Below the pieces are notes generated by a model, which had not been told where the DNA came from, did not search any database, and saw nothing but the letters and a program-made list of their open reading frames with translations. Positions 35,953 to 44,859 of a stretch of DNA of 64,000 nt are shown one piece after another; within the stretch, counting starts at the first letter, position 1; the number at the start of each line of letters is the position of its first letter. The stretch is from Roseobacter sinensis. GTDB lineage: Bacteria > Pseudomonadota > Alphaproteobacteria > Rhodobacterales > Rhodobacteraceae. Where the stretch lies: positions 48,902 through 112,901 of the forward strand of contig NZ_JALIEB010000010.1 in NCBI RefSeq assembly GCF_025755255.1, read 5' to 3'. A program made the position numbers and the translations under genes.

Positions 35953-35968
35953 ATTCACTTAGTTGAAT
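35953..35968. promoter_or_regulatory. Candidate SoxR operator between soxW and soxX
   Basis: Exact ATTC-ACTTAGTT-GAAT (35953-35968), 65 nt upstream of the soxX ATG. In Paracoccus-type clusters SoxR is known to bind the soxS-soxV and soxW-soxX spacers, the same two positions found here. Confidence 0.68.
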
Positions 35969-36032
35969 TTGATGTTGCGTGAATCGGAATTGTGTGCGCA
36001 AGTATGCAGGAAACGGTCACATGGGAGGGGTC

Positions 36033-36506
36033 ATGACACGTTTCGCCATATTCGCCGCAACAGCCAGCTTATGCGCGACCAGTGCGGCAGCGGAGATCGT
36101 CAAGCCGACGGATGTTACATTTGTCGATGGTGTGATCGAAGCCTCCCTGACCGGTACGCCGGGTGACCCGGCGGCTGGTGCGGAGATCATGGACAAGGGG
36201 GCCGGCAACTGCATCGCCTGCCACGCCGTGACGGAGCTCGACCACCTGGGCTTTCACGGCGAGATCGGACCCCCTCTCGATGGCGCGGCCGACCGCTGGA
36301 GCGAAGCGGAGCTGCGCGGGATCGTGGCGGATGCAAAGCAGATGTTCGATGGCACGATGATGCCATCGTTCTACAGGGTGGATGGCTTCATCCGGCTGGG
36401 CGACGCCTATACGGGCGACGCGCATCAGGGCGAGGTGGAACCGCTCTTGACCGCGCAGCAGATCGAAGACGTCGTCGCCTATCTGATGACGCTCAAGGAC
36501 GAGTGA
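36033..36506 (+). CDS. soxX: Cytochrome c subunit SoxX
   Basis: 157 residues from the ATG at 36033, which follows GGGAGGGG; upstream in-frame ATGs at 35979 and 36021 lie before that site. Signal peptide ~1-20 (FAIFAATASLCATSAAA). Single haem site GNCIACHAVTE near residue 62, and distal Met ligand candidate in GTMMPSFYRVDGF. Pairs with SoxA to attach thiosulfate oxidatively to SoxYZ in the periplasm. Confidence 0.95.
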   Translation: MTRFAIFAATASLCATSAAAEIVKPTDVTFVDGVIEASLTGTPGDPAAGAEIMDKGAGNCIACHAVTELDHLGFHGEIGPPLDGAADRWSEAELRGIVADAKQMFDGTMMPSFYRVDGFIRLGDAYTGDAHQGEVEPLLTAQQIEDVVAYLMTLKDE

Positions 36507-36527
36507 CACGAAAGACGGGAGAAGCTC

Positions 36528-36950
36528 ATGGAACTGACACGACGGAATGTAATGTTGCTTGGCTCGGCGGCACTGGCCGCGACCGGGCTGGGTGCCTTGC
36601 CGGCGTCCGCCTCGCTGGCCGAGGACGAGATCGCGAAGCTGACCGGTGGGGCTGAAACAGGTGCGGGAGATCTCAAGATCACCGCGCCGGAGATCGCGGA
36701 GAACGGCAACACCGTGCCCATCGACGTGAGCGCGCCGGGCGCCGTGATGGTGGCGCTTTTTGCTGATGGAAATCCGACGCCTGCGGTTGCGACCATCAAG
36801 TTCGGGCCGCTGAACCCTTCGCACGAGGCGTCGACGCGGATCCGGCTTGCCGAGACGCAGAACGTCATCGCCATCGCGCAGATGGAGGACGGCTCGTTCC
36901 AGCGCGCCTCCGCGGAGGTCAAGGTCACCATCGGCGGCTGCGGCGGCTGA
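36528..36950 (+). CDS. soxY: Sulfur-carrier protein SoxY
   Basis: 140 residues. Tat signal (LTRRNVMLLGSAALAATGLG). The mature beta-sandwich ends in VTIGGCGG, the swinging arm whose Cys carries the sulfur intermediates. Partners with SoxZ, encoded 21 nt downstream; exported as a folded complex with it. Confidence 0.96.
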   Translation: MELTRRNVMLLGSAALAATGLGALPASASLAEDEIAKLTGGAETGAGDLKITAPEIAENGNTVPIDVSAPGAVMVALFADGNPTPAVATIKFGPLNPSHEASTRIRLAETQNVIAIAQMEDGSFQRASAEVKVTIGGCGG

Positions 36951-36971
36951 TCAGAGACGAGGAGAGAAGAT

Positions 36972-37301
36972 ATGGCATCTGGAGTGAAACCCCGGGTCAA
37001 GGTCCCGAAAACCGCATCCGCCGGTGAGACGATCACGATCAAGACGCTGATCAGCCACAAGATGGAGAGCGGCCAGCGCAAGGATGACGACGGCAATGTG
37101 ATCCCGCGTTCGATCATCAACCGGTTCGTCGCCGACTTCAACGGCCAGAACATCATCGACGTGACGCTGGAGCCTGCGATATCGACCAACCCCTACTTCC
37201 AGTTCGAGGCGATCGTGCCGGAGTCGGGCGAGTTCCAGTTCACCTGGTACGACGACGACGGGTCGGTCTACGAAACGTCGAAAGCCATCGAGGTTTCCTG
37301 A
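36972..37301 (+). CDS. soxZ: SoxZ, partner of SoxY
   Basis: 109 residues, GAGGAGAGAAG upstream of the ATG. Fn3-like fold signature VKVPKTASAGETITIKTLIS and ATSNPYFQFEAIVPESGEF-type region (seen as ISTNPYFQFEAIVPESGEF). No signal peptide; it travels through Tat with SoxY. Gives SoxYZ its binding surface for SoxAX, SoxB and SoxCD. Confidence 0.96.
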   Translation: MASGVKPRVKVPKTASAGETITIKTLISHKMESGQRKDDDGNVIPRSIINRFVADFNGQNIIDVTLEPAISTNPYFQFEAIVPESGEFQFTWYDDDGSVYETSKAIEVS

Positions 37302-37328
37302 AGAACGACGCGCAGAGGGAGGGGACAG

Positions 37329-38189
37329 ATGACAAGACAGACGAGAGTGCGCGCCGGTGCAGCGATCGGGGTCGTGGCGGGCGTTTTGGCCGTAGCGGCA
37401 CACGCAGGACCCGATGACGATGATCTGGTGATCAACGGCGAGATCGAGATCGTGACCGAGACGGCCGCGCCCGAGCACATAGAACACGTGGGTACGATCT
37501 ACTCGGGCTGGCGCTTTCGCTCGGACGAAACCCAGGCGTTTCAGGTCGACGACTTCGACAATCCTTCGATGATCTGGGTGGAGCAGGCCGAGGAGGTCTG
37601 GAACACGGCCGAGGGGGCTGCGGGCAAGTCCTGTGCCTCCTGCCACGACGGCTCGGACAGCATGGCCGGGGTGCGGGCGGTCTATCCGAAGTGGAACGAG
37701 GACGCGGGTGAGGTTCGCACGCTCGAGATGCAGATCAACGATTGTCGCGAAAATCGGATGCAGGCCGAGACCTGGAAGTACACCGGCGGCGAGATGGTGA
37801 ACATGGTGGCGCTGCTCTCGGCGGTGTCGCGCGGCATCCCCGTGAATGTGGCCATCGACGGCCCGGCCCAGTCGACCTGGGAAATGGGCAAGGACATCTA
37901 CTATACCCGCTATGGCCAGCTGGAGCTGTCCTGCGCCAATTGTCACGAAGACAACTATGGCAACATGATCCGCGCCGATCACCTGAGCCAGGGCCAGATC
38001 AACGGGTTTCCGACCTACCGGCTGAAGAACACCAAGCTGAATGCGGTGCACGCGCGGTTCAAGGGCTGCGTGCGTGACACGCGCGCAGAGACCTTCGCGC
38101 CCGGCTCGCCCGAGTTCGTCGCACTAGAGCTTTACGTCGCCTCGCGCGGCAACGGGCTGAGCGTCGAGGGCCCCTCGGTCCGCAACTGA
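37329..38189 (+). CDS. soxA: Dihaem cytochrome c subunit SoxA
   Basis: 286 residues, signal peptide ~1-28. Two haem c sites: SCASCHDGSD near residue 101 and LSCANCHEDNYG near 202. The active-site Cys ligand is in ARFKGCVRDTRAE near residue 243, which becomes modified by persulfide in catalysis. With SoxX it forms the c-type cytochrome that conjugates thiosulfate to SoxY. The second site keeps CxxCH, so this is the dihaem form. Confidence 0.95.
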   Translation: MTRQTRVRAGAAIGVVAGVLAVAAHAGPDDDDLVINGEIEIVTETAAPEHIEHVGTIYSGWRFRSDETQAFQVDDFDNPSMIWVEQAEEVWNTAEGAAGKSCASCHDGSDSMAGVRAVYPKWNEDAGEVRTLEMQINDCRENRMQAETWKYTGGEMVNMVALLSAVSRGIPVNVAIDGPAQSTWEMGKDIYYTRYGQLELSCANCHEDNYGNMIRADHLSQGQINGFPTYRLKNTKLNAVHARFKGCVRDTRAETFAPGSPEFVALELYVASRGNGLSVEGPSVRN

Positions 38190-38243
38190 ACCTCTGGGCC
38201 TCGCGCGGCGGTGCGGGGCCTTTCCCGTGCGCTTGAAATTCAA

Positions 38244-38255
38244 ATATGCGCATAT
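38244..38255. promoter_or_regulatory. Palindrome between soxA and soxB
   Basis: ATATGCGCATAT is a perfect 12-bp palindrome, next to TTGAAATTCAA (38233-38243), in an A/T-rich island 20 nt before the soxB ATG. Could be an internal operator or promoter element. Confidence 0.4.
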
Positions 38256-38275
38256 GTCTGGGGAGTAGATATCGC

Positions 38276-39973
38276 ATGATCTCACGCCGTGATTTTCTGC
38301 AAGTGGGCATGGCGGCCTCGGCCCTGCTCGGCGCATCGGGGGTCGGCAACTGGTCGCGCCTTGCAGCCCAGCAAGCGCTCACGCAGGAGCAGTTGCTGGA
38401 ATTCGACACCTTCGGGAACGTCTCGCTGATCCATGTCACTGACATCCACGCACAGCTGAAGCCGATCTACTTCCGCGAGCCCTCGGTGAACATGGGGGTT
38501 GGTGACAACAAGGGAGCGGTGCCGCATGTGACCGGGGCGGAGTTCCGCAAGCTCTATGGCATCGCCGATGGCAGCCCGAGCCACTATGCGCTGAGCTCCG
38601 GTGATTTCTCGGCCCTTGCGCAGGCGTATGGCCGGGTGGGCGGACTGGACCGGGTGGCGACGGTGATCAAGGCGATCCGGGCCGACCGGCCCGATGCGAT
38701 CCTGCTCGATGGCGGTGACACCTGGCATGGCTCCTATACCTGCTATCACACCAAAGGCCAGGACATGGTCAATGTGATGAACGCGCTGCAGCCCGACGCG
38801 ATGACCTTCCACTGGGAGTTCACGCTCGGCAGCGACCGGGTGGCCGAGATTGTCGAAGCGCTGCCCTTTGCGGCTCTTGGTCAGAACATTTTCGACGCGG
38901 AATGGGATGAGCCGACCGAGCTCTTCCCGCCCTACAAGATGTTCGAGCGCGCAGGCACCAAGATCGCGGTGATCGGTCAGGCCTTCCCCTACATGCCCAT
39001 CGCGAACCCGCGCTGGATGTTCCCTGAATATGCCTTTGGTATCCGGGACGAGAACATGCAGGCGATGGTGGACGAGGTGCGCAGCCAAGGCGCGGACTGT
39101 GTCGTGGTGCTGAGCCACAACGGCTTTGACGTCGACAAGAAGATGGCCACTGTGGTGAGCGGCATCGACGTGATTCTGTCGGGCCACACTCACGATGCGC
39201 TGCCCGAGCCGGTGCTGGCGGGTGAGACGATCATCGTGCCCTCGGGCTCGAACGGCAAATTCGTCTCCCGCGTTGACCTCGACGTGCGGGACGGGCGCAT
39301 GATGGGGTACCGGCACAAGCTGATCCCGATCTTTGCGGATGTGATCGAACCCGACCCGGAGATGGCGGCGCTCATCGATGCGCAGCGTGCGCCCTTCGAG
39401 GCGCAGCTCACGGAAGTGATCGGCCAGACCGAGGGGTTGCTCTACCGCCGCGGCAACTTCAACGGCACCTGGGACGATCTGATCTGCGATGCGCTGCTGT
39501 CCGAGCGCGATGCCGAAATCGCGCTCAGCCCCGGCGTGCGCTGGGGGCCTTCGCTGCTGCCCGGGCAGGACATCACCCGCGAGGACATCTGGAACGTGAC
39601 CTCGATGAGCTATGGCGAGGCCTATCGCACGGAGATGACGGGCGAGTTTCTGAAAGTCGTCCTGGAGGATGTGGCTGACAACATCTTCAACCCCGACCCC
39701 TACTATCAGCAAGGCGGCGACATGGTGCGGACAGGCGGCATCGGCTACCGCATCGATGTGTCGAAGCCGCAAGGCGACCGGATCAGTGACCTGACGCTTC
39801 TGAGGTCGGGCGAGGCGATTGATCCGAACCGCTCCTACGTTGTGGCGGGCTGGGCTTCGGTCAACGAAGGCACCGAAGGTCCGCAGATCTGGGATGTGGT
39901 CGAGAGCCATATCGCCAAGCAAGGCACCGTCTCGGTGCAGCCAAACACCAGCGTCGAGGTTGTCGGCGCATGA
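38276..39973 (+). CDS. soxB: Thiosulfohydrolase SoxB
   Basis: 565 residues from the ATG at 38276 (GGGGAGTAG upstream). Tat signal (ISRRDFLQVGMAASALLGAS). Metallophosphatase core: Asp/His in HVTDIHAQLKPIYFRE, DGGDTWHGSYTCYHTKGQD, NVMNALQPDAMTFHWEF, LSHNGFD and DVILSGHTHDALPEP bind two Mn2+. The 5'-nucleotidase-type C-terminal domain follows (~380-565). Hydrolyses the terminal sulfone of SoxY-bound intermediates, releasing sulfate. Its stop overlaps the longest possible soxC start by 4 nt. Confidence 0.96.
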   Translation: MISRRDFLQVGMAASALLGASGVGNWSRLAAQQALTQEQLLEFDTFGNVSLIHVTDIHAQLKPIYFREPSVNMGVGDNKGAVPHVTGAEFRKLYGIADGSPSHYALSSGDFSALAQAYGRVGGLDRVATVIKAIRADRPDAILLDGGDTWHGSYTCYHTKGQDMVNVMNALQPDAMTFHWEFTLGSDRVAEIVEALPFAALGQNIFDAEWDEPTELFPPYKMFERAGTKIAVIGQAFPYMPIANPRWMFPEYAFGIRDENMQAMVDEVRSQGADCVVVLSHNGFDVDKKMATVVSGIDVILSGHTHDALPEPVLAGETIIVPSGSNGKFVSRVDLDVRDGRMMGYRHKLIPIFADVIEPDPEMAALIDAQRAPFEAQLTEVIGQTEGLLYRRGNFNGTWDDLICDALLSERDAEIALSPGVRWGPSLLPGQDITREDIWNVTSMSYGEAYRTEMTGEFLKVVLEDVADNIFNPDPYYQQGGDMVRTGGIGYRIDVSKPQGDRISDLTLLRSGEAIDPNRSYVVAGWASVNEGTEGPQIWDVVESHIAKQGTVSVQPNTSVEVVGA

Positions 39974-40002
39974 GCAGGGAGACCCGAGATATGGAGGATG
40001 CC

Positions 40003-41268
40003 ATGAGAGCACCGTCGCGCCGCGCGTTCCTGCGAGGCAGCGCGGCGGCCGTTGCGGGCACGGTCGCGGGGGCTGCCGCGGCGCAGCAGCCCGACCCGCT
40101 GATCACCGAAGTTCAAACCTGGGCATCGGCCACCGGAGAGGGTGTGGATGCCACACCCTATGGCCTGCCCATCGAGTTCGAGAAGGACGTGGTGCGGCGC
40201 AACGTGCCCTGGCTGACGGCTGATCCGATCTCATCGATCAACTTCACGCCGATCCATGCGCTTGATGGCACGATCACGCCGCAGGGCTGCGCCTTCGAGC
40301 GGCATCACTCGGGTGCGATCGAACTGCGCAAGGAGGATTACCGGCTGATGATCAACGGGTTGGTCGACACGCCGCTGGTCTTCACCTATGCGGATCTGGA
40401 GCGCTTTCCGCGCGAGAACCACGTCTATTTCTGCGAATGTGCCGCCAATACCGGCATGGAGTGGGCGGGCGCGCAGCTCAATGGGGTGCAATTCACCCAC
40501 GGCATGATCCACAACATGGAGTATTCAGGCGTGCCGCTCCGCACGCTGCTGGAGGAAGCCGGGCTTGAGGCTGCCGGGGATCTTGCCGACAAGTGGATCT
40601 ACGTCGAGGGGGCCGATGCCTCCTCCAACGGACGCTCGATCCCGATGGAGAAGGCGCTGGATGATGTGCTCGTTGCCTTCAAGGCCAACGGCGAGGCGCT
40701 GCGTATGGAGCACGGCTACCCGGTCCGGCTGGTGGTGCCTGGCTGGGAGGGCAACATGTGGGTCAAATGGTTGCGCCGGATCGAGGTGCTCGATGGCCCG
40801 GTGGAGAGCCGCGAGGAAACCTCGAAGTATACCGATGTGCTGGAGGATGGCACCGCGCGCAAGTGGACTTGGGTGATGGATGCAAAATCCGTCATCACCT
40901 CGCCCAGCCCGCAGGCGCCGATCACCCATGGACCCGGGGCGCTGGTGATCACCGGGCTGGCGTGGTCCGGCCACGGGCGGATCACCCGGGTCGATGTCTC
41001 GAAGGATGGTGGGATCACCTGGGAGACGGCACGGCTGGGCACGACCCAGGGCGACAGCAAGGCGCTGACCCGGTTCTACCTCGACACCGAATGGGCGGGC
41101 GAGGAGTGGCTCTTGCAGGCGCGGGCGATGGATGACACCGGCTACGTCCAGCCCACCAAGGCGCAACTGCGTGCGATGCGGGGCGAGAACTCGATCTACC
41201 ACAACAACTGCATCCAGACCTGGCATGTCAAGGCAAACGGGGAGGCGGAAAATGTCGAAGTGTCTTAA
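40003..41268 (+). CDS. soxC: Molybdoenzyme subunit SoxC (sulfane dehydrogenase)
   Basis: 421 residues from the ATG at 40003, which has GGAG 6 nt upstream; in-frame ATGs at 39970 and 39991 are possible. Tat signal SRRAFLRGSAAAVAGTVAG. Mo-cofactor core with the ligating Cys in HVYFCECAANTGMEWAG; dimerisation domain with GPGALVITGLAWSGHGRITRV. Works with SoxD to oxidise the SoxY-bound sulfane sulfur, a six-electron step. SoxD starts 17 nt before its end. Confidence 0.93.
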   Translation: MRAPSRRAFLRGSAAAVAGTVAGAAAAQQPDPLITEVQTWASATGEGVDATPYGLPIEFEKDVVRRNVPWLTADPISSINFTPIHALDGTITPQGCAFERHHSGAIELRKEDYRLMINGLVDTPLVFTYADLERFPRENHVYFCECAANTGMEWAGAQLNGVQFTHGMIHNMEYSGVPLRTLLEEAGLEAAGDLADKWIYVEGADASSNGRSIPMEKALDDVLVAFKANGEALRMEHGYPVRLVVPGWEGNMWVKWLRRIEVLDGPVESREETSKYTDVLEDGTARKWTWVMDAKSVITSPSPQAPITHGPGALVITGLAWSGHGRITRVDVSKDGGITWETARLGTTQGDSKALTRFYLDTEWAGEEWLLQARAMDDTGYVQPTKAQLRAMRGENSIYHNNCIQTWHVKANGEAENVEVS

Positions 41269-42280
41269 GGGCCTCGCACTCTCAACGCTGCTGGCGAGCC
41301 CGGTTCTGGCGGACGGCTACGGGCTGGGCCGACCCGCACTGCCCGAAGAGATTGCGGCGTGGGACATCGATGTCCGCCCCGGCGGGCAGGGCCTGCCGGA
41401 AGGCCGCGGCGACGTCTTCACTGGCGAGGAGGTGTTTGCGGATTACTGCGCCTCCTGCCATGGCGATTTCGCCGAAGGTGTCGACAACTGGCCGGTGCTC
41501 GCGGGCGGGTTCGACACGCTTGGTGACAAGGACCCGGTGAAGACCGTGGGCTCCTACTGGCCGCATCTCTCCACCGTCTGGGACTATGTGAACCGGTCCA
41601 TGCCGTTTGGAAGTGCGCAGACGCTGGAGGCGGATGAGGTTTATGCGATTGTGGCCTACATCCTCTATTCCAATGATCTGGTGGATGACGAGTTCGAACT
41701 GAGCCACGAGAACTTCGCAGAGTTCGAGATGTACAATGCCGATGGGTTCATCGTCGATGACCGGGCCGAGACGGAATATCCGCAATGGCGCGTCGCGCCC
41801 TGCATGCAGGACTGCAAGGAGAGCGTCGAGATTACGATGCGCGCCTCGGTGCTGGACGTGACCCCGGATCAGGGAGAAGATGAGGCCGCAATGAGTGATG
41901 CAGCAGATGGCACAAGCGATGCAGCAGCAGTGACCGAGGTGGCCATGGCTGCGCTCGACCCGGAATTGGTCGACGCGGGCGAGACGGTCTTCCGCAAGTG
42001 CAGGGCCTGCCACCAGATCGGCGAGGGGGCCAAGAACAAGTCGGGCCCGCACCTCAATGGCGTCATGGGCGGGCCGGTCGCATCGAACCCAGACTTCAAG
42101 TACTCCGACGTGTTTCTGGCCGCGGGGGCGGATGGGCTTGTCTGGGACGAAGCTGCGATGGCAGAGTTCCTTGCCAAGCCGCGCGCCTACATGAAGGGTA
42201 CCAAGATGGGCTTTGCCGGGTTGAAGAAAGAGGCCGACATCGAAGCTGTCATCGCCTATCTCAAGAGCTTTGACGGGTAG
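41252..42280 (+). CDS. soxD: Dihaem cytochrome c subunit SoxD
   Basis: 342 residues, GGGGAGGCGG upstream; overlaps soxC by 17 nt. Signal peptide ~1-21. Two haem sites: DYCASCHGDFAEG near residue 65 and KCRACHQIGEGAKNKSGPHL near residue 250; methionine ligands in the RSMPFGSAQ and GTKMGFAG regions. An Ala/Asp-rich linker joins the two cytochrome domains. Receives electrons from SoxC. Confidence 0.93.
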   Translation: MSKCLKGLALSTLLASPVLADGYGLGRPALPEEIAAWDIDVRPGGQGLPEGRGDVFTGEEVFADYCASCHGDFAEGVDNWPVLAGGFDTLGDKDPVKTVGSYWPHLSTVWDYVNRSMPFGSAQTLEADEVYAIVAYILYSNDLVDDEFELSHENFAEFEMYNADGFIVDDRAETEYPQWRVAPCMQDCKESVEITMRASVLDVTPDQGEDEAAMSDAADGTSDAAAVTEVAMAALDPELVDAGETVFRKCRACHQIGEGAKNKSGPHLNGVMGGPVASNPDFKYSDVFLAAGADGLVWDEAAMAEFLAKPRAYMKGTKMGFAGLKKEADIEAVIAYLKSFDG

Positions 42281-42284
42281 TGTG

Positions 42285-42986
42285 ATGCGCTGGCGCCTCG
42301 CAGCCCTGGGTGTCGCGCTCTGCCTCGCCGGCGGGATAGGTCGGGCCGAGAGCGGCGACGCCGAGGCGGGGGCCGTGGTCTTCCAGAAGTGCAGTGGCTG
42401 CCATCAGATCGGCGCCGGGGCCGAACACCGCATCGGGCCGCATCTCAATGGGATCTTTGGGCGCGTGGCGGCGAGTCACGGGGATTTCAGCTATTCCAAG
42501 AGCTTCCAGCGCGCCGGTGCCGGCGGGCTGGAGTGGCATGCCGAAACCCTCGATGTGTTTCTGGAAAACCCCCGCGCGATCACCAGCGGAACACGGATGA
42601 GCTTTCGCGGAATCAAGGATGCGAAGGATCGCCGCGACCTGATCGCTTACATGCGGCGGTTTTCCGACAACCCGGCTGACATCCCCGAAGCGGACCCGAC
42701 CGCCGCGGCCACCAGCCACGATGTCGACCCGGCCATCCTCGCGCTGGTCGGGGATCCGGACTACGGGGAGTACCTGAGCGGCGAATGCACCACCTGCCAC
42801 CAGGCCGAGGGCGGCGACGACGGCATTCCCTCGATCGTGCTCTGGCCCGAAGAAGACTTCGTGGTCGCGATGCACGCCTACAAGAGCAAGACACGCAATC
42901 ACCCGGTGATGCAGATGGTGGCCGGGCGGCTGGGCGATGAGGAGATCGCGGCGCTGGCGGCGTATTTTGCCCGGCTGCCGGACTAG
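42285..42986 (+). CDS. soxE: Dihaem cytochrome c, SoxE
   Basis: 233 residues, ATG 4 nt after the soxD stop. Signal ~1-22. Haem 1 in CSGCHQIGAGAEHRIGPHLNG, very similar to the C-terminal domain of SoxD, so the gene may have arisen from it; haem 2 in GECTTCHQAEGG. SoxE of Paracoccus is a dihaem c cytochrome that pairs with flavoprotein SoxF, encoded next. Confidence 0.9.
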   Translation: MRWRLAALGVALCLAGGIGRAESGDAEAGAVVFQKCSGCHQIGAGAEHRIGPHLNGIFGRVAASHGDFSYSKSFQRAGAGGLEWHAETLDVFLENPRAITSGTRMSFRGIKDAKDRRDLIAYMRRFSDNPADIPEADPTAAATSHDVDPAILALVGDPDYGEYLSGECTTCHQAEGGDDGIPSIVLWPEEDFVVAMHAYKSKTRNHPVMQMVAGRLGDEEIAALAAYFARLPD

Positions 42987-43010
42987 GGATTAACAGGGAG
43001 GAAGAACAAG

Positions 43011-44270
43011 ATGACATTGAACAGAAGGAATTTCATAGGAGTCGCTGCGGCGAGCGCCCTGGCGGCACCGCATGTTCTCGCCGACGGCCACGGAAAACCG
43101 CGCGTGGTGGTGATTGGCGGCGGGGCCGGCGGGGCGACGGCGGCGCGCTACATCGCCAAGGACAGCGACGGCGGTGTCGACGTCACGCTGATCGAGCCCT
43201 CGCGCACCTATTTCACCTGCTTCTTCTCCAACCTCTACCTCGGTGGCTTCAAGGAGATGGGCGAGCTGGGCCACACCTATGGCAAGCTGGCCGCTGCTGG
43301 GGTGAACGTGGTGCATGACTGGGCCGTGGGCGTCGATCGCGATGCCAAGACGGTCACGCTCGCGGGCGGCGGACACCTTGGCTATGATAAGCTGATCCTC
43401 AGTCCGGGCATCGATTTCGTCGAGGGGGCAGTGCCGGGTTGGGATCTCGGCGCGCAGAACGCGATGCCGCATGCCTACAAGGCGGGCTCGCAGACCGAGC
43501 TTCTGCGCGCGCAGATCGCTGCGATGCCGGAGGGCGGAACCTTTGCGATGATCGCGCCGCCCAACCCTTTCCGCTGCCCGCCCGGACCATACGAGCGCGT
43601 ATCCATGGTGGCGCATGTGCTCAAGCAGTCGAACCCTACCGCCAAGATCATCGTGGCCGACCCCAAGCCCAAGTTCTCGAAGATGTCGCTTTTTCAGGAG
43701 GGATGGGCCAATCACTACGAGGGCATGATCGACTGGATCGGCGAAGACTTCGGCGGCGGTGAGGTTTCCGTCGATCCGGCCAGTATGATCGTGACGATCG
43801 ACGGCGAGGAAACCCCGGTGGACGTCTGCAACGTGATCCCGGCCATGAAGGCGGGCCGGATCGCTGAAATCGCGGGTGTGACCGACGGCAACTGGGCGCC
43901 GGTGAATGCCGCCGACATGTCGTCGAAGGCCGATCCGGACGTCTATGTTCTGGGCGATGCCAGCCAGCAGGGTGACATGCCCAAGTCCGGGTTCTCGGCC
44001 AACAGCCAGGCCAAGGTCTGCGCCAACGCGGTGCGCGGGGCGCTGACCGGCTCCAAGGTCTTCCCGGCCAAGTTCTCCAACACCTGCTGGTCGCTGATCG
44101 CCGCCGATGACGGCGTCAAGGTTGGCGCCACCTACGAGGCGACGGAGGAAAAGATCGCCAAGGTCGACGGCTTCATCTCCGAAACCGGAGAGGACTCGGC
44201 GACGCGCAAGGCGACCTATGAGGAGTCCGAGGGCTGGTACACCGGTATCACGGCCGACATGATGGGCTGA
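43011..44270 (+). CDS. soxF: Flavoprotein SoxF (sulfide dehydrogenase flavin subunit)
   Basis: 419 residues, GGGAGGAAG upstream. Tat-type signal LNRRNFIGVAAASALAAP. FAD-binding VVVIGGGAGGATAARYIAKD, second FAD site DVYVLGDASQQGDMPKSGFSANSQAK; redox Cys in TYFTCFFSNLYLGG and NTCWSLIAADDG. The flavin subunit of flavocytochrome c sulfide dehydrogenase type: oxidises sulfide or stimulates thiosulfate oxidation with SoxE. Last gene of the core sox operon. Confidence 0.94.
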   Translation: MTLNRRNFIGVAAASALAAPHVLADGHGKPRVVVIGGGAGGATAARYIAKDSDGGVDVTLIEPSRTYFTCFFSNLYLGGFKEMGELGHTYGKLAAAGVNVVHDWAVGVDRDAKTVTLAGGGHLGYDKLILSPGIDFVEGAVPGWDLGAQNAMPHAYKAGSQTELLRAQIAAMPEGGTFAMIAPPNPFRCPPGPYERVSMVAHVLKQSNPTAKIIVADPKPKFSKMSLFQEGWANHYEGMIDWIGEDFGGGEVSVDPASMIVTIDGEETPVDVCNVIPAMKAGRIAEIAGVTDGNWAPVNAADMSSKADPDVYVLGDASQQGDMPKSGFSANSQAKVCANAVRGALTGSKVFPAKFSNTCWSLIAADDGVKVGATYEATEEKIAKVDGFISETGEDSATRKATYEESEGWYTGITADMMG

Positions 44271-44282
44271 GCCATGCGCGCT

Positions 44283-44312
44283 CCCGGCTCTTGATCTTTC
44301 TCAAGAGCCGGG
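44283..44312 (+). terminator. Perfect 12-bp hairpin after soxF
   Basis: CCCGGCTCTTGA pairs exactly with TCAAGAGCCGGG over a 6-nt loop TCTTTC. There is no T tract. The inner part is also a TTGA-N6-TCAA element (44291-44304), so this may be a transcription-factor site as well as, or in place of, a terminator. Confidence 0.6.
44291..44304. promoter_or_regulatory. Crp/Fnr-type box upstream of the DUF302 gene
   Basis: TTGA-TCTTTC-TCAA, the spacing of Crp/Fnr-superfamily sites, 57 nt upstream of the ATG at 44361. A near copy lies at 45984-45997 and the Crp/Fnr-family gene is at 46295-46918. Confidence 0.55.
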
Positions 44313-44360
44313 ATGCCGTCTCGTGCAACCCTGCAGCCAGGGACAGAAGGAGACCAGATC

Positions 44361-44789
44361 ATGAGACACCTGATTATCGCAGCGTCGCTCGGCGTGGCGG
44401 CGGCCGCGTCAGCCAATGAGGCGATCACGGTGCCCTTCGACGGGAGTTTCGAAGATGCCGCCTTTGCCGTCGAAAGCGCGATCGTGGGCCAAGGGTTGGT
44501 CATCGACTATGTCAGCCACACGGGCGAGATGCTGAGCCGGACCGCTGGCGATGTCGGCAGCGAGGTTGAGCTCTTCAAGGAGGCGGATATCTTCTTGTTC
44601 TGCTCGGCGATTGTCTCGCGCGAGGTGATGGAGGCGGATCCGATGAACATCGCGCATTGTCCCTACGGTGTCTTCGTCGCGGAGGATGCAGATGGGGTGA
44701 TGATCGGCTACCGGTCATACCCCGAAGGCGAGATGCAGAAAGTACAGGCTCTGCTGGCCGAGATCGTCGCCGAGGCTGCGGAGAACTGA
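44361..44789 (+). CDS. Periplasmic DUF302 protein
   Basis: 142 residues, GAAGGAGA upstream. Signal peptide ~1-18 (LIIAASLGVAAAASA). DUF302 pattern: AFAVESAIVGQGLVIDYVSH and HCPYGVFVAEDADGVMIGYR, with Cys in LFCSAIV and AHCPYG. DUF302 proteins are common beside sulfur-oxidation and haem genes; their biochemical role is not established. It sits between soxF and the YeeE gene with a Crp/Fnr-like box upstream. Confidence 0.85.
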   Translation: MRHLIIAASLGVAAAASANEAITVPFDGSFEDAAFAVESAIVGQGLVIDYVSHTGEMLSRTAGDVGSEVELFKEADIFLFCSAIVSREVMEADPMNIAHCPYGVFVAEDADGVMIGYRSYPEGEMQKVQALLAEIVAEAAEN

Positions 44790-44859
44790 AGCGTTGTGTG
44801 GTCGCACTCGGGCCGTCCGAAACGAGAGACGTCGGGCGACACCCTCTTGATGAAAGCCC

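Noticed and set aside
36952-38051. 366-residue minus-strand open frame over soxZ and soxA
   Set aside because: Antisense shadow of two certain sox genes.
44283-44312. Treating the hairpin after soxF only as a terminator
   Set aside because: No T tract follows and its centre matches a TTGA-N6-TCAA box repeated at another promoter, so both readings are kept.
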